64,000 nucleotides of DNA, taken from the NCBI GenBank assembly GCA_024234975.1, contig JACKNH010000020.1:7103-71102 (forward strand), read 5' to 3'. Under the pieces are notes generated by a model. The model ran no database searches. It was given only the letters and a program-made list of their open reading frames with translations, and was not told the origin of the DNA. Shown piece by piece: positions 62,140 through 64,000 of the stretch. The DNA is from Gammaproteobacteria bacterium. GTDB taxonomy: Bacteria; Pseudomonadota; Gammaproteobacteria; Ga0077536. The stretch's first letter is position 1, and each line of letters starts with the position of its first letter. A program made the translations under genes and the position numbers.

Positions 62140-62910
62140 ATGACCGACTTTTCCAGCGCAGATATCATCCGTCGCCGCCTGCTTGCCATCGCCGCGGGTT
62201 TGCCGGTCGCCACCACGCTGGCCGCGATCGGCGGTCGCAAGGTGATGGCTGGCGAACCGACGACGACCCCCATGCGGATCGGCATCATCGGCACTGGCAA
62301 CATCGGCAGCGCGCTGGCGGAACTCTGGGTAGGTGCCGGTCATACCGTGTTCATGTCATCACGGCATCCGGAAGAGCTTGCGCCGCTGGCCGAACAGTTG
62401 GGCGAACGCGCTCAAGCCGGCACGGTACAAGAGGCAGCGGAATTCGGCGACATCATCCTGCTCTCGGTCCCGTACGCGGCGACACCGCAGATCGGCCGCG
62501 ACTTCGCCCGCGAGCTCGCGGGCAAGATTGTTGTCGATACCGGTAATCCCGTGGCACGCCGCGACGGCGACATGGCCGGCCCGGCGCTGGCGAAGTCGAC
62601 TGGCGTTTCCTCGCAGGAGTTCCTGCCACGGACACGCGTCGTGCGCGCATTCAACTGTATCGGTTTCCGAACCTTGCGCAGCGAGGCGCATCGCAAAGGC
62701 GAGCGCATCGCGATCCCGCTGGCGGGCGATGATGGCTACGCGCTGGCCATGGCGCAATTGCTGGTGACCGATGCCGGATTCGATGGTGTCATTGTCGGTG
62801 GTCTGGCAAGCTCACGGCTGTTCGAACTTGGCAAGCCGTTGGCTGCCGGCGATTTCACCGCCAGCGAAATGAAGAGCATGTTGAACGAGTATTACATCAA
62901 CAACCAATAA
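62140..62910 (+). CDS. NADP-binding oxidoreductase (F420/NADP oxidoreductase-like) with Tat-type signal
   Basis: A 256-residue protein. The N terminus RRRLLAIAAGLPVATTLAAI is a twin-arginine-like signal. The Rossmann domain follows: MRIGIIGTGNIGSALAELW, then VFMSSRHPEE (Ser-Arg after the second strand, which favours NADP). It resembles the F420-dependent NADP reductase superfamily (FNO-like). The start is ATG 62140, with GGGGAG 8 nt upstream. Export of an NADP-binding enzyme is unusual unless folded with its cofactor before Tat export. Confidence 0.85.
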   Translation: MTDFSSADIIRRRLLAIAAGLPVATTLAAIGGRKVMAGEPTTTPMRIGIIGTGNIGSALAELWVGAGHTVFMSSRHPEELAPLAEQLGERAQAGTVQEAAEFGDIILLSVPYAATPQIGRDFARELAGKIVVDTGNPVARRDGDMAGPALAKSTGVSSQEFLPRTRVVRAFNCIGFRTLRSEAHRKGERIAIPLAGDDGYALAMAQLLVTDAGFDGVIVGGLASSRLFELGKPLAAGDFTASEMKSMLNEYYINNQ

Positions 62911-62983
62911 CCCGACGATAACGCCGACATTGGCACCCGACCGCTGACAACTTCTGGGACCTGGAAAAAATTCATGGACTGGA

Positions 62984-63493
62984 TCAGTTTTCCGGCGGCG
63001 ACGCCGTCATCGCCGCCAGGTCCTCGGCGCTGATGCATTTATCAAGCGGTCCGTAATGTGACCAATGAATGTCCGGGCCGCCGGGCAGCAGCAACAGTCG
63101 CCCGGTAATCACCCGGTCAGGGTGTACTTCCCATGGTCCTTCGGGAAATGCGCTGTTTTGTTGACCACTGAAATATGATTTCTTCGGCGCGTAGCCACAC
63201 ACTTCAATGGTATCGCCGGGTTTCAGCGTGTCGCGGGTGAAGCCGCGACGCTGAAGCACCGCAATGGGGGGCGAACTTTCCACTGCCCATTTCACCATTG
63301 CGCCATCGGCTGGTTTCTGCTCGAGAAAAATCACGGCATGCGGTTCAACGAAGTCGACCCTGACGACATTACCCTTGACGCGGACGGGTGTGGTCGTGTC
63401 GAACACGCCGACGGAATGATGGGCGACCGAAACACCTGCATACATCGCTGCCAGCAGCGCCACACTACCGGATTTGACACACCTGCTGAACAT
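62984..63493 (-). CDS. DUF6152-family exported protein
   Basis: A 169-residue exported protein. A signal peptide (SGSVALLAAMYAGVSVAHH) ends just before HHSVGVFDTTTPVRVKG and VVRVDFVEPHAVIFLE, the DUF6152 hallmark. The last part has Cys in VCGYAPKKS and DKCISAEDL. Function is unknown; relatives are near oxidoreductases. It converges on the preceding gene. Confidence 0.9.
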   Translation of the reverse strand: MFSRCVKSGSVALLAAMYAGVSVAHHSVGVFDTTTPVRVKGNVVRVDFVEPHAVIFLEQKPADGAMVKWAVESSPPIAVLQRRGFTRDTLKPGDTIEVCGYAPKKSYFSGQQNSAFPEGPWEVHPDRVITGRLLLLPGGPDIHWSHYGPLDKCISAEDLAAMTASPPEN

Positions 63494-63804
63494 AGCGCCC
63501 TCCGATCGCCACCGGGAGAAGACGGGACATGCGCGCTTTCCGTGAAACCGAAGCCTGACAGCTAGAGCAATCTCCGAAGATCAGACGTTGATCACACGTT
63601 GATCAGGAAAAGTGGCGGAAAACCCAGGGCTACAGCGGTGTTTCCGCCATTCATCGCCTGTCGATCTCGCAAAAATACCCCCTTTTGTACCCCCAACGGC
63701 AGTGGCTGTCGTTGTGCGTCGCTGGAAGTCGGCGGCACTCGTCGGGGTCGTGTCCCAACGCATGGTGTAAGTCCACAGCCCGGAAGAGCTGAGATGCGCG
63801 CTAC
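63494..63804. other. Non-coding stretch with repeats before the IS element
   Basis: Contains a tandem repeat of ACGTTGATCA (63585-63594 and 63596-63605), a 9-base hairpin TGGCGGAAA / TTTCCGCCA (63613-63649), and a pair of TACCCCC boxes between about 63677 and 63694, a kind of C-rich repeat seen near tyrosine-integrase genes. No gene is supported. The IS end is placed near 63745. Confidence 0.5.
63585..63605. repeat. Tandem 10-bp repeat
   Basis: Two copies of ACGTTGATCA separated by one C. Function unknown; it is close to the start of the DUF6152 gene (about 92 nt upstream on its strand) and could be a regulator site. Confidence 0.6.
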
Positions 63805-64000
63805 TCAGCGGGCCACTGCGGACAGCCGAGTGGGCACAGTATCGCTGAGTGTCTGCAAGCCCTCGAGCTGCATGTAGCGGCGGTTGAGCGACCATTCGTC
63901 GTTTTGCTCGAGCATCATCGCGCCCACGAGCCGCACGATCGAAGCGTCGTTGGGGAAGATGCCCACGACGTTCGTTCGCCGCTTGATCTCGGCATTGAGC
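63745..64000 (-). mobile_element. IS256-family insertion sequence, 3' part
   Basis: The element runs off the window edge. Its end is set at the outer end of a segment whose minus strand contains CTTACACCATG and TTGGGACACGACCC, which resembles IS256-family terminal repeats. The exact terminus and target duplication cannot be confirmed without the other end. Confidence 0.6.
63805..64000 (-). CDS. IS256-family (mutator) transposase, C-terminal part
   Basis: The last 64 codons of a transposase. The sequence LNAEIKRRTNVVGIFPNDAS is the conserved C-terminal block of IS256/mutator transposases (compare the usual IKRRxxVVGIFPN). It is followed by RLVGAMMLEQNDEWSLNRRY and a TGA at 63807-63805. The N-terminal part, including most of the DDE catalytic residues, lies beyond the window. 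The reading frame is intact over the visible part, so the element may be functional. Confidence 0.9.
   Translation of the reverse strand, partial: LNAEIKRRTNVVGIFPNDASIVRLVGAMMLEQNDEWSLNRRYMQLEGLQTLSDTVPTRLSAVAR

Overview
The window looks like a 64 kb chromosomal stretch from a GC-rich gammaproteobacterium. The signs are a block in E. coli-like order (ygfB, pepP, ubiH, ubiI on one strand; the TIGR02449 gene, zapA and 6S RNA on the other), a crp-yhfA divergent pair, MSHA-type pilus genes, an elongator tRNA-Met with encoded CCA, and codon use typical of Xanthomonadales/Nevskiales-like lineages. The exact family cannot be read from the sequence.

Region 1 (about 1-20.5 kb) is a signalling and envelope-stress island. 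It holds a BLUF photoreceptor gene with a -1 frame change at a dnaX-like slippery site, a Dps, a CHASE3 histidine kinase, two response regulators, a sigma-54 activator without a receiver domain, and many small stress or membrane proteins (YqjD/YqjE-like, CsbD, DUF1328, entericidin-like, PLDc_N, an OmpA lipoprotein). A TVP38 - glycosidase-like - GT4 - phosphatase/nuclease-fusion operon, a sugar nucleotidyltransferase and an AI-2E family permease are also here. Reading the upstream regions by eye gives eight sequences with the sigma-54 -24/-12 pattern and exact GG-to-GC spacing. Each lies in the correct orientation, usually 26-40 nt (one 74 nt) upstream of a well-supported start codon. This suggests a local sigma-54 regulon for envelope and stationary-phase stress centred on the embedded activator, and it is the most interesting signal in the window.

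Region 2 (20.7-31.3 kb) carries an orphan NMT1-like binding protein, tRNA-Met, crp with a divergent yhfA-like OsmC gene, an ABC ATPase/permease set that brackets a pilin-like gene, an orphan membrane histidine kinase, a DUF486 protein, a flavin-type oxidoreductase, an unknown gene and argD.

Region 3 (31.3-45.1 kb) is one long minus-strand operon for an MSHA-like type IV pilus or pseudopilus. It starts with a PrsR-like sigma-54 response regulator, followed by mshM, mshL, mshN, mshE, mshG, mshI, mshJ and mshK-like genes and two large pilin-like genes. Most joints are 1-4 nt overlaps.

Region 4 (45.4-57.7 kb) is housekeeping: tkt-gap-pgk-pyk-purC in one direction, then ubiI-ubiH-pepP-ygfB convergent to it, and TIGR02449-zapA-ssrS (6S RNA) divergent from ygfB. 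Region 5 (57.7-64 kb) has an EVE-domain gene, a secreted beta-helix protein, the two subunits of an aconitase X enzyme, a Tat-type NADP-binding oxidoreductase, a DUF6152 protein and, at the edge, the 3' part of an IS256-family element. No CRISPR array, rRNA or prophage was seen.
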